DNA from: Thermodesulfobacteriota bacterium
GTDB taxonomy: Bacteria > Desulfobacterota > Desulfobacteria > Desulfobacterales > JAUWMJ01
DNA length: 64,000 nt
Assembly (NCBI GenBank): GCA_034189135.1
Contig: JAXHVO010000070.1
Span: forward strand, 1-64,000
Direction: 5' to 3'
The first letter of the stretch is position 1, and each line of letters starts with the position of its first letter. Below are positions 26,002-37,334 of this stretch, piece by piece. The notes under the pieces were generated by a model. The model did not search any database, had not been told where the DNA came from, and saw only the letters and a program-made list of their open reading frames with translations. A program made the position numbers and the translations under genes.

Positions 26002-29000
26002 ATGGAAAATTTATACGACTTCTTCGCAAAACCCACCAATCCAAAACGTTATTCATCTGTCAAGGTTTCACTGGCTTCTTCCGAACAGATTCGGGAATGG
26101 TCCTATGGAGAGATAAAAAAGCCGGAGACAATAAACTATCGTACCTTCAAACCGGAACGGGATGGCCTTTTTTGTGCCAAGATTTTCGGTCCGACCAAAG
26201 ACTACGAATGCAATTGCGGCAAATACAAACGGATGAAACACAGAGGGGTGATTTGCGAAAAGTGCGGCGTAGAAGTCATTCAATCCAAGGTACGAAGAGA
26301 ACGCATGGCTCATATAGAACTGGCCACTCCTGTTTCACATATATGGTTTTTAAAAAGCCTTCCCAGTAAACTGGGAAATCTTTTGGATATGACGCTTAAA
26401 AATTTGGAGAAAGTTCTTTATTTTGATAATTATATCGTAATCGATCCAAAAGATACCGGGCTGACCCGTTGTCAGCTCTTGTCGGATGATAAATACAGAG
26501 AGGCGCTTGAATTATACGGATCAGAATTTAAAGCGGGAATCGGTGCAGAAGCGGTAAGGGAAATACTGGAAGATATTAATCTTGATGAAATATATAATGA
26601 AATCAGAGCTGATATCCGCAGTACCGGATCGGTGGCAAAGCGGCAGAAGTTGGCAAAACGCCTTAAAGTCATCGATGCTTTCAGACGAAGCGGTATAGAT
26701 CCGGTTTGTATGATTATGGATGTCATACCCGTTCTTCCGCCTGATCTCCGGCCTCTGGTCCCGCTTGAAGGTGGCCGGTTTGCAACATCCGACCTTAATG
26801 ATCTTTATCGCCGCGTCATTAATCGAAATAACCGGCTAAAACGTCTGATTGATTTGAAAGCCCCGGATATTATCATTCGTAATGAAAAAAGAATGCTTCA
26901 GGAGTCGGTGGATGTTTTGTTTGATAACGGTCGACACGGAAGAGTCATTACCGGAACGAATAAACGACCGCTGAAATCTTTAAGTGATACCTTAAAAGGG
27001 AAACAAGGCCGTTTTCGTCAGAACCTGTTGGGGAAAAGGGTCGACTATTCGGGTCGTACGGTTATTACGGTGGGGCCGAATTTAAGATTGCACCAATGTG
27101 GTCTGCCGAAAAAGATGGCTCTGGAACTGTTCAAGCCATTTGTTTATTACCGGCTGGAACAAAAAGGTTTGGTGTCCACCGTTAAGAGTGCCAAAAAGAT
27201 GGTGGAAAGAGAAGTTCCTGAAGTATGGGATATGCTGGATGAAGTGGTTAAAGAGTACCCCGTTCTTTTAAATCGGGCACCCACATTGCACCGACTTGGA
27301 GTTCAGGCTTTTGAACCGATTCTAATTGAAGGTAAAGCCATGCAGCTCCACCCGCTTGTTTGTACGGCATTTAACGCGGATTTTGACGGAGACCAGATGG
27401 CCGTTCACGTCCCACTTTCCGTGGAGGCGCAGATAGAAGCACGCGTTTTGATGCTTTCCAGTAACAACATACTTTCGCCTGCAAGCGGGAACCCGATTAT
27501 CGTTCCGAGTCAGGACATTGTTCTGGGTCTGTATTACATGACAAGAGGGCTTATCGGCTCCAAGGGTGAAGGCAAACTGTTTGCCAGTGCTGATGAAGTC
27601 AGGTCTGCATACGATTCCGCTAGTGTTGATCTCCATGCTCAGATATCGGTTCGGATAAACGGAGAAATGGTGGAAACCACGGTGGGGCGTATTCTCTTAT
27701 GGGAAATCATTCCTGAAGATTTTATTGCAAATATGCTCCATATCATGGTTGCTGATGAAGATGAAGCCAAAGATATACTTAACAGATTAAATGATGGCGA
27801 GCCATTCACTGATCTGGTGAAACGCTTTTCACTAAGTCCGGACAAAGACAATGAAGGTATGGTGGGGTTGCTCAAAAAAGATGAATTTCTCGATGTGTTT
27901 AAAACAAGAGAGGAAGATGCCGACAATATTTTTTCCCTCGAAAAAGGAGAGGTTAGCCCAATCATTTTTGCCGATCAGGCCCATCATATTTTTAAAATGA
28001 TTGAAAAGAAAGCCGCGATATCTTTTGAGGCGGTGAACCATGTCATGGATAAAAAAGCCCTTCGCGAACTTGTCGATTATGTTTACAGACATTCCGGGCC
28101 AAAGGCCACGGTCATCCTGTCCGACAGGTTGAAAAATATTGGCTACCAGTATTCGACCCAGGGCGGGCTTTCCATTTCAATTGATGCCATGATTACACCT
28201 GCTGTGAAGTGGGATCTGATCAAGAAGGCGGAAAATCAGGTTGGAGAAATCGGCAGACAATATATTGAAGGTCTTATTACGCAGGGTGAAAAATATAATA
28301 AAGTGGTCGATATATGGGCCAAGGCCACTGATGATGTGGCCAATGAGATGATGAGTGCAATGAAAATTGCGCCTGTGACAGACCAGGAAGGCAAACCTGT
28401 TTTAAACAAGAAGGGCAAACCGCTTACCACGGAGAGCTTCAATCCCATATACATGATGGCTGATTCAGGAGCAAGGGGAAGTAAAGATCAGATGCGCCAG
28501 CTCGCAGGGATGCGAGGTCTGATGGCAAAACCTTCAGGTGAAATTATAGAAACCCCGATCACGGCAAATTTCAGGGAAGGGCTTACCGTGTTGCAATATT
28601 TTATATCCACCCATGGTGCGCGGAAAGGTCTTGCAGACACAGCGCTTAAAACAGCGAACTCGGGGTATCTGACCAGGCGGCTGGCGGATGTTGCCCAGGA
28701 CTGCATTGTTAGCGAAGAGGATTGCGGATCCATGGTGGGGGTTGAGGTTGGATCTCTGGTTGAGGGAGGAGAAGTGATACAGCGTCTTGGGGAACGTATT
28801 CTGGGGCGTTTTGCCGCAGAGGATATTCTGGATCCGTTTACGGACGAGGTGCTTATCAGTGCCGATACGAACCTTGATGAGGATGCTGTCCAAAAGATTG
28901 AAGATGCAGGAATAACCAAGGTGACGATAAAATCTGTGCTGACATGTAAATCTGCTCATGGCGTCTGCAGAAAATGCTATGGCAGGGATCTTGCTCATGG

Positions 29001-30399
29001 CCAAACGGTCGAAATAGGGCAGGCGGTGGGAATTATGGCGGCACAATCTATTGGTGAGCCGGGCACCCAGTTAACCATGCGTACCTTTCATATTGGAGGA
29101 ACTGCCAGTCGAAGGGTTGAACAGGCAGATATCAAGGCCAGGGTGGACGGTACCATAAAATTTATTGGACTGAATATAGCCAGGAATAGTGAAAATGAAG
29201 TGGTGGTAATGAACCGCAGAGGTGGAAAATTAACCATCGTCAGTGAAACCGGGCGAGAACTTGAAAGTTTTCCAGTTATTTATGGTGCTCATATTACAGC
29301 TGGAAACGGGAAAAAAGTAAAAGCCGGTGATTTGCTTGCATGGTGGGACCCTTTTACCACTCCGATTCTTACCGAGGTGGATGGTACGGTCAAGTTCGGT
29401 GATATCGTTCAGGGAAAAACCATGCAGGAAAAAGTTGACCCTGTCACCGGGAAGTCCAGCCGCATGATCATTGAGTCTAAAAGTGCCGATGATCGTCCCA
29501 GGATTTCAATAAAGGATAAGGACAATAAAACAGCTAAATTACCGGGATCATCTTCGGTGGCGCGCTATATTCTGCCCATAGACGCAATCTTACTGGTGGA
29601 AGAAAGTGACACGGTTAAGGCGGGTGATACTATTGCCAAACTGCCGCGAGCAACCACCAAGACCAAGGACATTACAGGTGGTCTTCCAAGAGTGGCTGAG
29701 CTTTTTGAGGTACGAAAACCAAAAGAGATTACGGTGTTAAGCGAAATTGATGGTTTTGTTTCGATTTCAAAGGGGACCAAAAAAGGAAAGCAGAAAGTGA
29801 CTATTACACCTGCAGATGTGGGTGACAAAAAAGAATATCTCATTCCTCGCGGCAAACATATCAACGTTTATGAGGGAGACTACATCAGGGCCGGCGAGCC
29901 CCTTATAGGCGGGGCGGCTATTCCTCAGGATATATTGAATATTAAAGGGGAAATAGCTTTGGCACGCTATCTCGTCGATGAGGTTCAGGAAGTTTACCGC
30001 CTGCAAGGTGTTCGCATAAACGATAAACACATAGAAGTGATCGTACGACAGATGATGCGACGGGTTAAAGTGCTTAATGTGGGCGACACTGACTTTGTGG
30101 ATGAAGAGCAGGTCGATCGGGTATTATTTGAAGAGGCCAACAAGGCTGTTATCGAAAAAGGAGGCAAGCCGGCGGTTGCCGAGCCCCTTATTCTTGGGAT
30201 TACCAAGGCATCTTTAAGTACGGAAAGTTTTATCTCCGCAGCTTCTTTTCAAGAGACGACTAAAATATTGACCAATGCCTCTATTGCCGGAGCTGTGGAT
30301 CATCTGAGGGGGCTTAAGGAAAACGTTATTATGGGCAGGCTTATTCCGGCCGGAACAGGGTTTCCGCTATACAGCGACGTTGCCGTTGATGGAAGTTAA
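26002..30399 (+). CDS. rpoC: RNA polymerase subunit beta-prime with a parvulin-like insert
   Basis: 1465 residues. The N-terminal zinc ribbon has C70, C72, C85 and C88, and the catalytic [10 protein letters not shown] lies at 458-467, both at E. coli positions. The bridge-helix/trigger-loop region is followed by a proteobacterial SI3-type insert, and [11 protein letters not shown] is present. The oddity is at about residues 574-671. After [15 protein letters not shown], where E. coli continues directly to the ALGKKA helix, there are ~98 extra residues resembling a parvulin prolyl isomerase, before the normal [12 protein letters not shown] resumes. The frame is open throughout, so the insert is translated. 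Confidence 0.99.
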   Translation: MENLYDFFAKPTNPKRYSSVKVSLASSEQIREWSYGEIKKPETINYRTFKPERDGLFCAKIFGPTKDYECNCGKYKRMKHRGVICEKCGVEVIQSKVRRERMAHIELATPVSHIWFLKSLPSKLGNLLDMTLKNLEKVLYFDNYIVIDPKDTGLTRCQLLSDDKYREALELYGSEFKAGIGAEAVREILEDINLDEIYNEIRADIRSTGSVAKRQKLAKRLKVIDAFRRSGIDPVCMIMDVIPVLPPDLRPLVPLEGGRFATSDLNDLYRRVINRNNRLKRLIDLKAPDIIIRNEKRMLQESVDVLFDNGRHGRVITGTNKRPLKSLSDTLKGKQGRFRQNLLGKRVDYSGRTVITVGPNLRLHQCGLPKKMALELFKPFVYYRLEQKGLVSTVKSAKKMVEREVPEVWDMLDEVVKEYPVLLNRAPTLHRLGVQAFEPILIEGKAMQLHPLVCTAFNADFDGDQMAVHVPLSVEAQIEARVLMLSSNNILSPASGNPIIVPSQDIVLGLYYMTRGLIGSKGEGKLFASADEVRSAYDSASVDLHAQISVRINGEMVETTVGRILLWEIIPEDFIANMLHIMVADEDEAKDILNRLNDGEPFTDLVKRFSLSPDKDNEGMVGLLKKDEFLDVFKTREEDADNIFSLEKGEVSPIIFADQAHHIFKMIEKKAAISFEAVNHVMDKKALRELVDYVYRHSGPKATVILSDRLKNIGYQYSTQGGLSISIDAMITPAVKWDLIKKAENQVGEIGRQYIEGLITQGEKYNKVVDIWAKATDDVANEMMSAMKIAPVTDQEGKPVLNKKGKPLTTESFNPIYMMADSGARGSKDQMRQLAGMRGLMAKPSGEIIETPITANFREGLTVLQYFISTHGARKGLADTALKTANSGYLTRRLADVAQDCIVSEEDCGSMVGVEVGSLVEGGEVIQRLGERILGRFAAEDILDPFTDEVLISADTNLDEDAVQKIEDAGITKVTIKSVLTCKSAHGVCRKCYGRDLAHGQTVEIGQAVGIMAAQSIGEPGTQLTMRTFHIGGTASRRVEQADIKARVDGTIKFIGLNIARNSENEVVVMNRRGGKLTIVSETGRELESFPVIYGAHITAGNGKKVKAGDLLAWWDPFTTPILTEVDGTVKFGDIVQGKTMQEKVDPVTGKSSRMIIESKSADDRPRISIKDKDNKTAKLPGSSSVARYILPIDAILLVEESDTVKAGDTIAKLPRATTKTKDITGGLPRVAELFEVRKPKEITVLSEIDGFVSISKGTKKGKQKVTITPADVGDKKEYLIPRGKHINVYEGDYIRAGEPLIGGAAIPQDILNIKGEIALARYLVDEVQEVYRLQGVRINDKHIEVIVRQMMRRVKVLNVGDTDFVDEEQVDRVLFEEANKAVIEKGGKPAVAEPLILGITKASLSTESFISAASFQETTKILTNASIAGAVDHLRGLKENVIMGRLIPAGTGFPLYSDVAVDGS
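27721..28014 (+). other. Parvulin (PPIC)-like domain inserted in RpoC
   Basis: Residues 574-671 of RpoC follow the parvulin pattern. The first strand [15 protein letters not shown] has the conserved His (H580). Next come [20 protein letters not shown] and [22 protein letters not shown] in place of the usual [26 protein letters not shown] and [14 protein letters not shown] then match the final G[YW]HI strand, with H661/H662. The GGDLG loop is degenerate, so catalysis is uncertain. Confidence 0.75.
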
Positions 30400-30472
30400 C
30401 TTGCGGTTTCATTAGGGGAAATGGATTTAGTAAAATTGGATCCAACAAAAACATTAAATATTATAAAAAAGC

Positions 30473-30501
30473 TTGACAATATAAGACTTGAAGGATACAT
30501 A
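30473..30501 (+). promoter_or_regulatory. Possible promoter of the rpsL (str) operon
   Basis: TTGACA at 30473-30478, a 17-base spacer and TACATA at 30496-30501. It lies in the 257-base rpoC-rpsL gap. The -10 is weak (3 of 6), but the full -35 and the position support it. Confidence 0.4.
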
Positions 30502-30656
30502 TCGCTATTTTTGTCTATATAGATTGACCATTTTGCGTTTGGGTGTGTGATTATTTTAATGTCATGTTTGAATAATTTGTCACTTCCGGCACAAAGAATG
30601 AAAACAGATTGATAACGAAACACCTCATAACCTGACAAGTGATATAAGGAAAGAAT

Positions 30657-31028
30657 ATGCCGACAATTAACCAGTTAGTAAGAAAGGGCAGAAAGCGAAT
30701 AAAGAAAAAAACCAATACACCTGCGCTTAAAGGAGCCCCACAAAAAAGAGGTGTGTGTACACGCGTATATACATCTACACCCAAGAAGCCTAATTCTGCT
30801 TTGCGTAAGGTTGCAAGGGTCAGACTAACCACAGGGATTGAGGTTACCGCTTATATCCCTGGAATAGGGCATAACCTCCAGGAGCATTCGGTGGTTTTAG
30901 TCCGGGGAGGTCGTGTGAAGGATTTGCCCGGTGTAAGGTATCATGTGGTAAGGGGTACCCTTGACACACTAGGTGTGGATGATCGAAGAAAGGGCAGATC
31001 GAAATACGGTGCCAAAAAACCTAAATAA
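30657..31028 (+). CDS. rpsL: Ribosomal protein S12
   Basis: 123 residues, typical. It has the decoding-centre loops [11 protein letters not shown] and [13 protein letters not shown], with wild-type lysines at the streptomycin-resistance positions. AAGGAAAG precedes the ATG. It is the first gene of the str operon. Confidence 0.98.
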   Translation: MPTINQLVRKGRKRIKKKTNTPALKGAPQKRGVCTRVYTSTPKKPNSALRKVARVRLTTGIEVTAYIPGIGHNLQEHSVVLVRGGRVKDLPGVRYHVVRGTLDTLGVDDRRKGRSKYGAKKPK

Positions 31029-31057
31029 AAGAAAAAAATGTTTCAGGTTGAATTGAA

Positions 31058-31120
31058 TTCCGCCCCGGCGGAATCGATCAAGGAACTGCAGTTAAAGAAA
31101 TTTACCATTTAAAGTTCCTT
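31058..31120 (+). promoter_or_regulatory. Two hairpins in the rpsL-rpsG spacer
   Basis: TTCCGCC pairs with GGCGGAA (31058-31073), and AAGGAACT (31080-31087) pairs with AGTTCCTT (31113-31120). In E. coli the S7 repressor site lies in the same rpsL-rpsG spacer, so these could be the equivalent; the sequence itself does not prove it. Confidence 0.35.
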
Positions 31121-31171
31121 GTTAGCTTTTACAAATGCCTAATAATGATAACTAGACGGATGGTATAAAAT

Positions 31172-31642
31172 ATGCCAAGAAGAAGAGAAGTACCTAAACG
31201 ACAGTTGGCGGGTGACCCAAAGTATGACAACAAGCTGGTGGCAAAATTTATTAAATCGATTATGCGTGACGGTAAAAAAAGTCTGGCTGAATCGATACTT
31301 TATGATGCATTTGATGTCATAAAAGAAAAAACCAATGAAGAACCCATCAAAATATTTGAGCAGGCGATCGAAAATATAAAGCCAAAGATTGAAGTAAAAT
31401 CGAGGCGTGTCGGTGGATCGACATATCAGGTTCCAACGGAAGTTCGTCCATCCAGACGGATGGCCTTAGGAATTAGATGGATTATAGGGTTTTCACATAA
31501 ACGGCCTGAGAAAGGGATGGCGAATAAACTTGCGGCGGAAATTATGGATGCTTCCAATAATAGAGGGGCTTCCATTAAGAAAAGAGAAGACACCCACAAG
31601 ATGGCCGAAGCAAATAAAGCATTTGCCCATTTTCGATGGTAA
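31172..31642 (+). CDS. rpsG: Ribosomal protein S7
   Basis: 156 residues, typical length, beginning [11 protein letters not shown] and ending FAHFRW. It organises the 3' major domain of 16S rRNA. The gene normally next in this operon, fusA, is absent: tuf copy 2 starts 43 bases after the stop. Confidence 0.98.
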   Translation: MPRRREVPKRQLAGDPKYDNKLVAKFIKSIMRDGKKSLAESILYDAFDVIKEKTNEEPIKIFEQAIENIKPKIEVKSRRVGGSTYQVPTEVRPSRRMALGIRWIIGFSHKRPEKGMANKLAAEIMDASNNRGASIKKREDTHKMAEANKAFAHFRW

Positions 31643-31685
31643 CAAACAGGGTTAATGAATTCCGATTAAATGGGAGGACGGAAAG

Positions 31686-32879
31686 ATGGCGAAGGAGAAA
31701 TTTGAGCGAACGAAACCGCATGTTAATGTAGGGACGATTGGTCATATAGATCATGGCAAGACGACATTAACGGCAGCCATAACCAAGCATATGGGGTTAA
31801 AGGGTTTAGCGGATTTTGTTCCGTTTGATCAGATTGACAAGGCGCCTGAGGAGAAGGAGCGGGGGATCACGATAGCGACCGCACATGTGGAGTATGAGAC
31901 GGCGAAGCGTCATTATGCCCATGTGGACTGTCCCGGGCATGCCGATTACATCAAGAACATGATCACCGGAGCGGCCCAGATGGACGGTGCGATTTTGGTA
32001 GTTGGTGCGGATGACGGGCCCATGCCCCAGACACGTGAGCATATATTGCTGGCGCGTCAGGTCGGTGTTCCCAGGATAGCGGTATTTTTAAACAAGTGCG
32101 ACATGGTGGATGATGAGGAGCTTATCGAGCTGGTTGAGTTGGAGCTTCGGGAGCTTTTGGACAAGTATGAGTTTCCCGGGGATGACACGCCGATTATACG
32201 GGGCAGTGCATTAAAGGCATTGGAGAGCGATAATCCCGACAGTGATGAAGCAAAATGCGTATTTGAGTTAATGGATGCCATTGATGATTATATTCCTGAG
32301 CCGAAGCGGGATATAGACAAGCCGTTTTTAATGCCCATCGAGGATGTGTTCAGCATATCGGGTCGTGGTACGGTGGTGACGGGTCGAGTAGAGCGGGGAA
32401 TCATCAAAGTTGGTGATAATGTAGAGATTGTAGGCATACGGGAGACCTTAAAGACGGTGTGCACCGGTGTAGAGATGTTCAGGAAGCTGTTGGACGAAGG
32501 TCGAGCGGGTGACAACATCGGCGTATTGATACGCGGAACCAAGCGGGAAGAGGTTGAGCGCGGTCAGGTGGTGGCAGTGCCTGGATCGATCAAGCCTTAC
32601 ACCAAGTTTGAGGCAGAGGTATATATATTGAGCAAGGAAGAGGGAGGTCGTCACACGCCGTTTTTCAGCGGGTATCGGCCGCAGTTTTATTTTCGGACAA
32701 CGGATGTAACGGGCATATTGAATTTACCAGAGGGAGTAGAGATGGTGATGCCTGGAGATAATGTAAAGATATCCGCAGAGCTTATCACTCCGATAGCGAT
32801 GGAAAAAGAGTTGCGGTTTGCGATAAGGGAAGGTGGCCGGACAGTCGGCGCAGGCGTTGTAAGCGAAATAATTGAATAA
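31686..32879 (+). CDS. tuf: Elongation factor Tu (copy 2, str operon)
   Basis: A 397-residue EF-Tu, identical in protein to copy 1 and almost identical in DNA (one silent difference seen, C at 31757). Identity starts at 31669, 17 bases before the ATG, and ends two bases after the stop (32881). Beyond these points the flanks are unrelated. This is the pattern left by gene conversion. It takes the place of fusA directly after rpsG and leads into the S10 operon. Confidence 0.98.
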   Translation: MAKEKFERTKPHVNVGTIGHIDHGKTTLTAAITKHMGLKGLADFVPFDQIDKAPEEKERGITIATAHVEYETAKRHYAHVDCPGHADYIKNMITGAAQMDGAILVVGADDGPMPQTREHILLARQVGVPRIAVFLNKCDMVDDEELIELVELELRELLDKYEFPGDDTPIIRGSALKALESDNPDSDEAKCVFELMDAIDDYIPEPKRDIDKPFLMPIEDVFSISGRGTVVTGRVERGIIKVGDNVEIVGIRETLKTVCTGVEMFRKLLDEGRAGDNIGVLIRGTKREEVERGQVVAVPGSIKPYTKFEAEVYILSKEEGGRHTPFFSGYRPQFYFRTTDVTGILNLPEGVEMVMPGDNVKISAELITPIAMEKELRFAIREGGRTVGAGVVSEIIE

Positions 32880-32896
32880 AGAGAAAGAATAAACTA

Positions 32897-33208
32897 ATGA
32901 TAACAAACACAAAGATCAGGATCAGGCTTAAGGCATATGATCATAAGCTTCTGGATCAGTCTGCATCGGATATTGTTGATACGGCAAATAAAACGGGAGC
33001 AAAGGTAGTTGGGCCAATACCTTTGCCGACACGGATTAATAAATACTGTGTTCTTAGATCTCCTCACGTCGATAAAAAATCACGAGAGCAGTTTGAAATG
33101 AGGACCCATAAAAGGATTTTGGATATTTTGGAGCCAACCCAACAAACAGTTGATGCGTTGATGAAACTTGATCTTTCACCGGGAGTTGATGTTGAGATAA
33201 AACTATAG
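32897..33208 (+). CDS. rpsJ: Ribosomal protein S10
   Basis: 103 residues, full length. [17 protein letters not shown] and the loop [29 protein letters not shown] are diagnostic. S10 also binds the NusG KOW domain and NusB. It lies 17 bases after tuf, so it is probably read from the same transcript. Confidence 0.97.
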   Translation: MITNTKIRIRLKAYDHKLLDQSASDIVDTANKTGAKVVGPIPLPTRINKYCVLRSPHVDKKSREQFEMRTHKRILDILEPTQQTVDALMKLDLSPGVDVEIKL

Positions 33209-33319
33209 CCGGAAAGGTTTATGGTTAGAGTTTTAACAGCGTCTATGCGGGTGTTTGATAATTTATCGAGTGTTGATCGTTGCAATACAAATTGATTTAA
33301 AGGAATAAATATTCAGATT

Positions 33320-33955
33320 ATGTGTAAAGGATTAATAGGAAAAAAATTAGGAATGACGGGGCTGTTTACTCCTGAAGGCAGCTATATACCGGTAACGGTC
33401 GTCGAAGTCGGTCCCTGTGTGGTTACCCAGATAAAGACGGTCAACACGGATGGGTATGATGCACTTCAGTTGGGATTTGAGGAGAAGAAAAGATCACGTG
33501 TGAACAAACCGAAACAAGGTCATATGAAAAAAAGTGGAGAGACCTGTTTTGCATTTCTTAAAGAATTTCCCACAGATAATCCGCAGGATTACACACTGGG
33601 TCAAACGTTAAATTTAGATTTGTTTGAAATCGGTGAGAAAGTTGATGTGGTAGGAACCACCAAAGGGCGAGGTTTTTCAGGCGTAATGAAAAGGCACGGA
33701 TTCCGCGGTGGGCGAAAATCCCATGGAAGTAGAAGCCACAGGATCCCCGGTTCCATAGGTTGCAGCGCATGGCCTGCTAAAGTTATTAAAGGGAAAAAAA
33801 TGCCCGGCAGTTACGGAAACAGCCAGATGACGACCCGCAACCTGAAAATTGTAGATATCAGACCGAAGGAGAACCTGCTCCTGTTAAAGGGCGGTTTGCC
33901 TGGTGAAAAATCGGGGTTAGTGTTTATTCATAAAGTGAAATTCAATAAAAAATAA
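33320..33955 (+). CDS. rplC: Ribosomal protein L3
   Basis: 211 residues, usual size. It contains LIGKKLGMTGLF and the extended loop near the peptidyl transferase centre (SIGCSAWPAKVIKGKKMPG in part). The loop wording differs slightly from the usual ASS[YF]P. The start is ATG at 33320 (MCKGLIGKK). Confidence 0.96.
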   Translation: MCKGLIGKKLGMTGLFTPEGSYIPVTVVEVGPCVVTQIKTVNTDGYDALQLGFEEKKRSRVNKPKQGHMKKSGETCFAFLKEFPTDNPQDYTLGQTLNLDLFEIGEKVDVVGTTKGRGFSGVMKRHGFRGGRKSHGSRSHRIPGSIGCSAWPAKVIKGKKMPGSYGNSQMTTRNLKIVDIRPKENLLLLKGGLPGEKSGLVFIHKVKFNKK

Positions 33956-34011
33956 AGATGCTGCAGGATGCATGATACTAATATTCTGTATCAATATTAA
34001 GCGGAGAGATT

Positions 34012-34635
34012 ATGAGCGTAGTAGATGTTTTGAACTGCAAAGGGGAGAAAGTGTCTCAAAGAGAGCTTGACGGTTCACTTTTTGATGTCCCAATAAAGCC
34101 AAGTGTTCTTCATGAAGTTGTGACCATGCAGTTGTCATGCAGGCGTTCTGGATATGGCACTGTAAAGCATCGCAGCGATATCAGGGGCAGCGGCAGGAAG
34201 CTTTTCAGGCAAAAAGGAACAGGAAGAGCGCGTCGTGGTGATATAAAATCGCCTTTGCTCAGAGGGGGTGGCGTTGTTTTTGGTCCGGATGACAGATCGT
34301 ATGCATACAAAGTTCCCAAAAAGAAAAAAAAATTAGCCCTTAAAATGGCTTTAAGCAATAAATTAAAACATCATGAAATTATTGTGCTTGATCAGTTTGA
34401 ACTGGAAAATATCAAAACCAAGGCGTTTATAGAAGTGATGGACAGTTTGGATGTGAACAATGCCTTAATCGTAACAGAAAAAAAGAATGATAAACTAGAT
34501 CTATCCTCCAGGAATGTTCCCCACATAAAGGTGATGAGAGCCGAGGGAATCAATGTTTATGACATTTTAAAATATAAATATTTAGTTTTACTGGAGTCTT
34601 CCATAGATGAAATTGAAAGGAGGCTTCTGAAATGA
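34012..34635 (+). CDS. rplD: Ribosomal protein L4
   Basis: 207 residues. The exit-tunnel loop [23 protein letters not shown] is present in normal form, along with [14 protein letters not shown]. In gamma-proteobacteria L4 also regulates this operon; here there is no obvious L4 leader before rpsJ. It overlaps rplW by 4 bases. Confidence 0.96.
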   Translation: MSVVDVLNCKGEKVSQRELDGSLFDVPIKPSVLHEVVTMQLSCRRSGYGTVKHRSDIRGSGRKLFRQKGTGRARRGDIKSPLLRGGGVVFGPDDRSYAYKVPKKKKKLALKMALSNKLKHHEIIVLDQFELENIKTKAFIEVMDSLDVNNALIVTEKKNDKLDLSSRNVPHIKVMRAEGINVYDILKYKYLVLLESSIDEIERRLLK

Positions 34636-34919
34636 TTGACTATGGTATTATACGACGGCCTTTGGTCACGGAAAAGACAAGCATTCAAAAAGAACAGTCA
34701 AACCAGATTACGTTCGAAGTGGATCGCAAAGCCAACAGGATCGAAATTAAAAGGGCCATCGAAAAAATATTTAAGGTGAATGTCGCTCATGTCCGTACCA
34801 TGCAGGTCAAGGGTAAAACCAAACAAAGAGGCCGGATTATCGGGAAACGCAGGGACTGGAAAAAAGCAATTATCACATTGCTGCCCGGTGAACGGATAGA
34901 ATTTTTTGAGGGTGTTTAA
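34632..34919 (+). CDS. rplW: Ribosomal protein L23
   Basis: 95 residues, beginning [16 protein letters not shown]23 sits at the polypeptide exit and docks trigger factor and SRP. The ATG overlaps the rplD stop (ATGA), implying coupled translation. Confidence 0.96.
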   Translation: MIDYGIIRRPLVTEKTSIQKEQSNQITFEVDRKANRIEIKRAIEKIFKVNVAHVRTMQVKGKTKQRGRIIGKRRDWKKAIITLLPGERIEFFEGV

Positions 34920-34921
34920 AT

Positions 34922-35749
34922 ATGGCTGTAAAAAAAGTAAAACCAACCTCGCCTGGAAGACGATTTCAGGTATATTCAACATTTGATGAAATTACAAGTT
35001 CAACTCCAGAAAAGAGTTTGCTGAAACCTATAAAAAAAACAGGTGGACGTAATGCCCATGGGAGAGTTACCTGCAGGCATCGTGGAGGCGGGCGGAAAAG
35101 GCATTATCGAATGATCGATTTTAAACGGGATAAGACGGGAATCCCCGCTAAGGTTGCCTCAATAGAATATGACCCGAATCGCAGTGCGAGAATCGCACTT
35201 TTGCATTACGCGGATGGCGAAAAACGGTACATTCTGGCCCCTGTGGACCTTAAAGTAAATGACAAGGTTGAATCCGGTCCGGATGCGGATATTAAACCGG
35301 GAAATACGCTTCCGTTAAGTAATATTCCACTGGGAACACACATCCATAATATTGAACTGAGCGCAGGCAAAGGAGGGCAGATTGTCAGAAGTGCGGGAAC
35401 TTTTGCACAGTTAATGGCAAAAGAAGACCGGTATGCGCTGATAAAACTTCCATCCAACGAAGTTCGCATGGTCCTGTTAAATTGCAAAGCCACCATTGGG
35501 CAGATAGGGAATGTGGTTCATGAAAATATTTCTCTTGGCAAAGCAGGTCGAAAACGCTGGCTGGGTCGAAGACCAAAAGTACGGGGAGTTGCTATGAATC
35601 CGGTGGACCATCCGATGGGAGGCGGTGAAGGGAGGTCTTCCGGAGGGAGGCATCCATGTAGCCCATGGGGTGTGCTGGCTAAAGGGTACAAGACCAGGAA
35701 GAATAGAAAAAGTGATCGCCTGATTGTCAAAAGGCGAACGAAGAGATAG
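34922..35749 (+). CDS. rplB: Ribosomal protein L2
   Basis: 275 residues. It carries the essential histidine block [21 protein letters not shown] (positions about 225-245) and [13 protein letters not shown]. It starts 2 bases after the rplW stop. Confidence 0.97.
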   Translation: MAVKKVKPTSPGRRFQVYSTFDEITSSTPEKSLLKPIKKTGGRNAHGRVTCRHRGGGRKRHYRMIDFKRDKTGIPAKVASIEYDPNRSARIALLHYADGEKRYILAPVDLKVNDKVESGPDADIKPGNTLPLSNIPLGTHIHNIELSAGKGGQIVRSAGTFAQLMAKEDRYALIKLPSNEVRMVLLNCKATIGQIGNVVHENISLGKAGRKRWLGRRPKVRGVAMNPVDHPMGGGEGRSSGGRHPCSPWGVLAKGYKTRKNRKSDRLIVKRRTKR

Positions 35750-35825
35750 AACAAGTCAGGTTATGGCTCACATTAACCGCTGATCATTTATTGGCGGGTG
35801 GGTCATAAACCTTCAAGGAGAGACT

Positions 35826-36107
35826 ATGCCACGATCGTTAAAGAAGGGTCCATATATTGAACCAAAACTGTTAAGAAAGGTGATGATCGCCCAGGAAAGC
35901 CGAAGCAACAGGGTGATTACCACATGGTCAAGGCGATCGACGATCGTTCCCGAGATGGTTGGTATCACCATTGCTGTTCATAACGGAAGAAAACTTATTC
36001 CGGTTTTTATTTCAGAAAACATGGTGGGCCACAAACTGGGTGAATTTTCCCCCACAAGGACTTTCTACGGTCATTCCGGGGATAGGAAATCGAAATTAAA
36101 GCCATAA
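35826..36107 (+). CDS. rpsS: Ribosomal protein S19
   Basis: 93 residues, [16 protein letters not shown] at the N-terminus and [14 protein letters not shown] near the end, both typical. AAGGAGAG precedes the ATG. Locus C, a palindromic repeat, separates it from rplV. Confidence 0.96.
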   Translation: MPRSLKKGPYIEPKLLRKVMIAQESRSNRVITTWSRRSTIVPEMVGITIAVHNGRKLIPVFISENMVGHKLGEFSPTRTFYGHSGDRKSKLKP

Positions 36108-36118
36108 AATATAACCGG

Positions 36119-36194
36119 CTTTAAGTTTTAAGTGAATGGTTTCAACGAGATGATTTGACGTCATTAATTAACACCCAACACCTAAAACTTAAAA
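36119..36194. repeat. Palindromic 7-mer array, locus C
   Basis: The left arm 36119-36146 begins with heptamers CTTTAAG and TTTTAAG. The right arm 36167-36194 reads TTTTAAG, TTTTAGG, TGTTGGG and TGTTAAT on the minus strand. It fills most of the rpsS-rplV gap, inside the S10 operon. Confidence 0.65.
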
Positions 36195-36220
36195 TTATGG
36201 AATAAAGGAAACGTTTATCA

Positions 36221-36553
36221 ATGGAGTTTAAAGCTGTGTTAAAGCATGTGCGAATTTCTTCCCAGAAAGTTCGCAAACTTATTGATGCTGTGAAGGGGCA
36301 GCCGGTCGAAGCCGGTTTGAATATGTTAAAATTTATGCCATTGAAAGCTGCAGCTATTGTTGAGAAAGTGGTTAAAAGTGCCTTGGCAAACGCTGAACAA
36401 AAAGAAGGTGTTGATATAGATTCGTTGGTAATTAAGAATATTATCGCAGATCAGGGGCCCACTCTAAAACGTTTTAGAGCAAGAGCTCGGGGCAGGGGCA
36501 CCCGTATATTAAAAAGAACGTGTCATATTACGGTTATTTTAGCTGAAGAATAG
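36221..36553 (+). CDS. rplV: Ribosomal protein L22
   Basis: 110 residues, with the tunnel-lining beta-hairpin [21 protein letters not shown] near the C-terminus. The wild-type loop lacks macrolide-resistance deletions. AAAGGAAA precedes the ATG. Confidence 0.96.
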   Translation: MEFKAVLKHVRISSQKVRKLIDAVKGQPVEAGLNMLKFMPLKAAAIVEKVVKSALANAEQKEGVDIDSLVIKNIIADQGPTLKRFRARARGRGTRILKRTCHITVILAEE

Positions 36554-36576
36554 ATATAAATGAAGGAGGTAAAAGC

Positions 36577-37239
36577 TTGGGCCAGAAAGTAAATCCTATA
36601 GGGTTAAGGTTAGGAATAATCAAAACGTGGGAATCACGTTGGTATGCAGGAAAAAATTATGCTGACTATATTCTTGAAGATTATAAGATAAGGAAATTTG
36701 TAAAAAGCAAACTTCATCACGCAGGCATTTCCAAGGTTGAAATCGAAAGATCGTCCAAGCATATCAGGCTCAGAGTTTTTACCTCACGTCCGGGAATTGT
36801 AATTGGAAAAAAAGGAGCGGAAATTTCTAAGCTGAAAAAAGAGATTGAGGATAAAGTATCTCATGAAGTCATGATAGATATTCAGGAAGTTAGAAAGCCG
36901 GAGATTGATGCGCAGCTTGTTGCAGAGAATGTTGCACTTCAAATTGAAAGAAGGGTTGCCTTCAGGAGGGCCATGAAACGCGGTGTTTCATCTGCTATGA
37001 GATTTGGCGCCATGGGTGTAAAAATTAGATGTTCAGGGCGTCTGGGCGGAGCTGAAATGGCAAGGACCGAATGGTATAAGGAGGGCAGGATACCCTTACA
37101 TACATTGAGAGCAGACATCGACTATGGTTTTATTGAAGCACGTACGACTTACGGGATAATCGGGGTTAAGGTATTTGTTTTCAAAGGTGAGATATTAAAA
37201 AAAGATGAGCTTGAACCTGGGCACGGATTAGAAAAATAG
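36577..37239 (+). CDS. rpsC: Ribosomal protein S3
   Basis: 220 residues from a TTG start ([14 protein letters not shown]) with a strong GAAGGAGGT in front. The KH domain motif [16 protein letters not shown] and the conserved C-terminal domain ([19 protein letters not shown] in part) are present. This is one of five TTG-initiated ribosomal genes in the cluster. Confidence 0.97.
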   Translation: MGQKVNPIGLRLGIIKTWESRWYAGKNYADYILEDYKIRKFVKSKLHHAGISKVEIERSSKHIRLRVFTSRPGIVIGKKGAEISKLKKEIEDKVSHEVMIDIQEVRKPEIDAQLVAENVALQIERRVAFRRAMKRGVSSAMRFGAMGVKIRCSGRLGGAEMARTEWYKEGRIPLHTLRADIDYGFIEARTTYGIIGVKVFVFKGEILKKDELEPGHGLEK

Positions 37240-37334
37240 AGAGCCCCTACAGGACATAGATGGTTCAACCTTTTTATGCCGAACGGGCGTGCATGGAAAG
37301 AAAAATATAACAGGCAAAGCGGAGATATAAAAAA

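Noticed and set aside
35753-35811. Inverted repeat between rplB and rpsS as a regulatory stem
   Set aside because: GGTTATGGCTCAC can pair imperfectly with GTGGGTCATAAACC, but there are several mismatches and no periodic words, so chance is likely.
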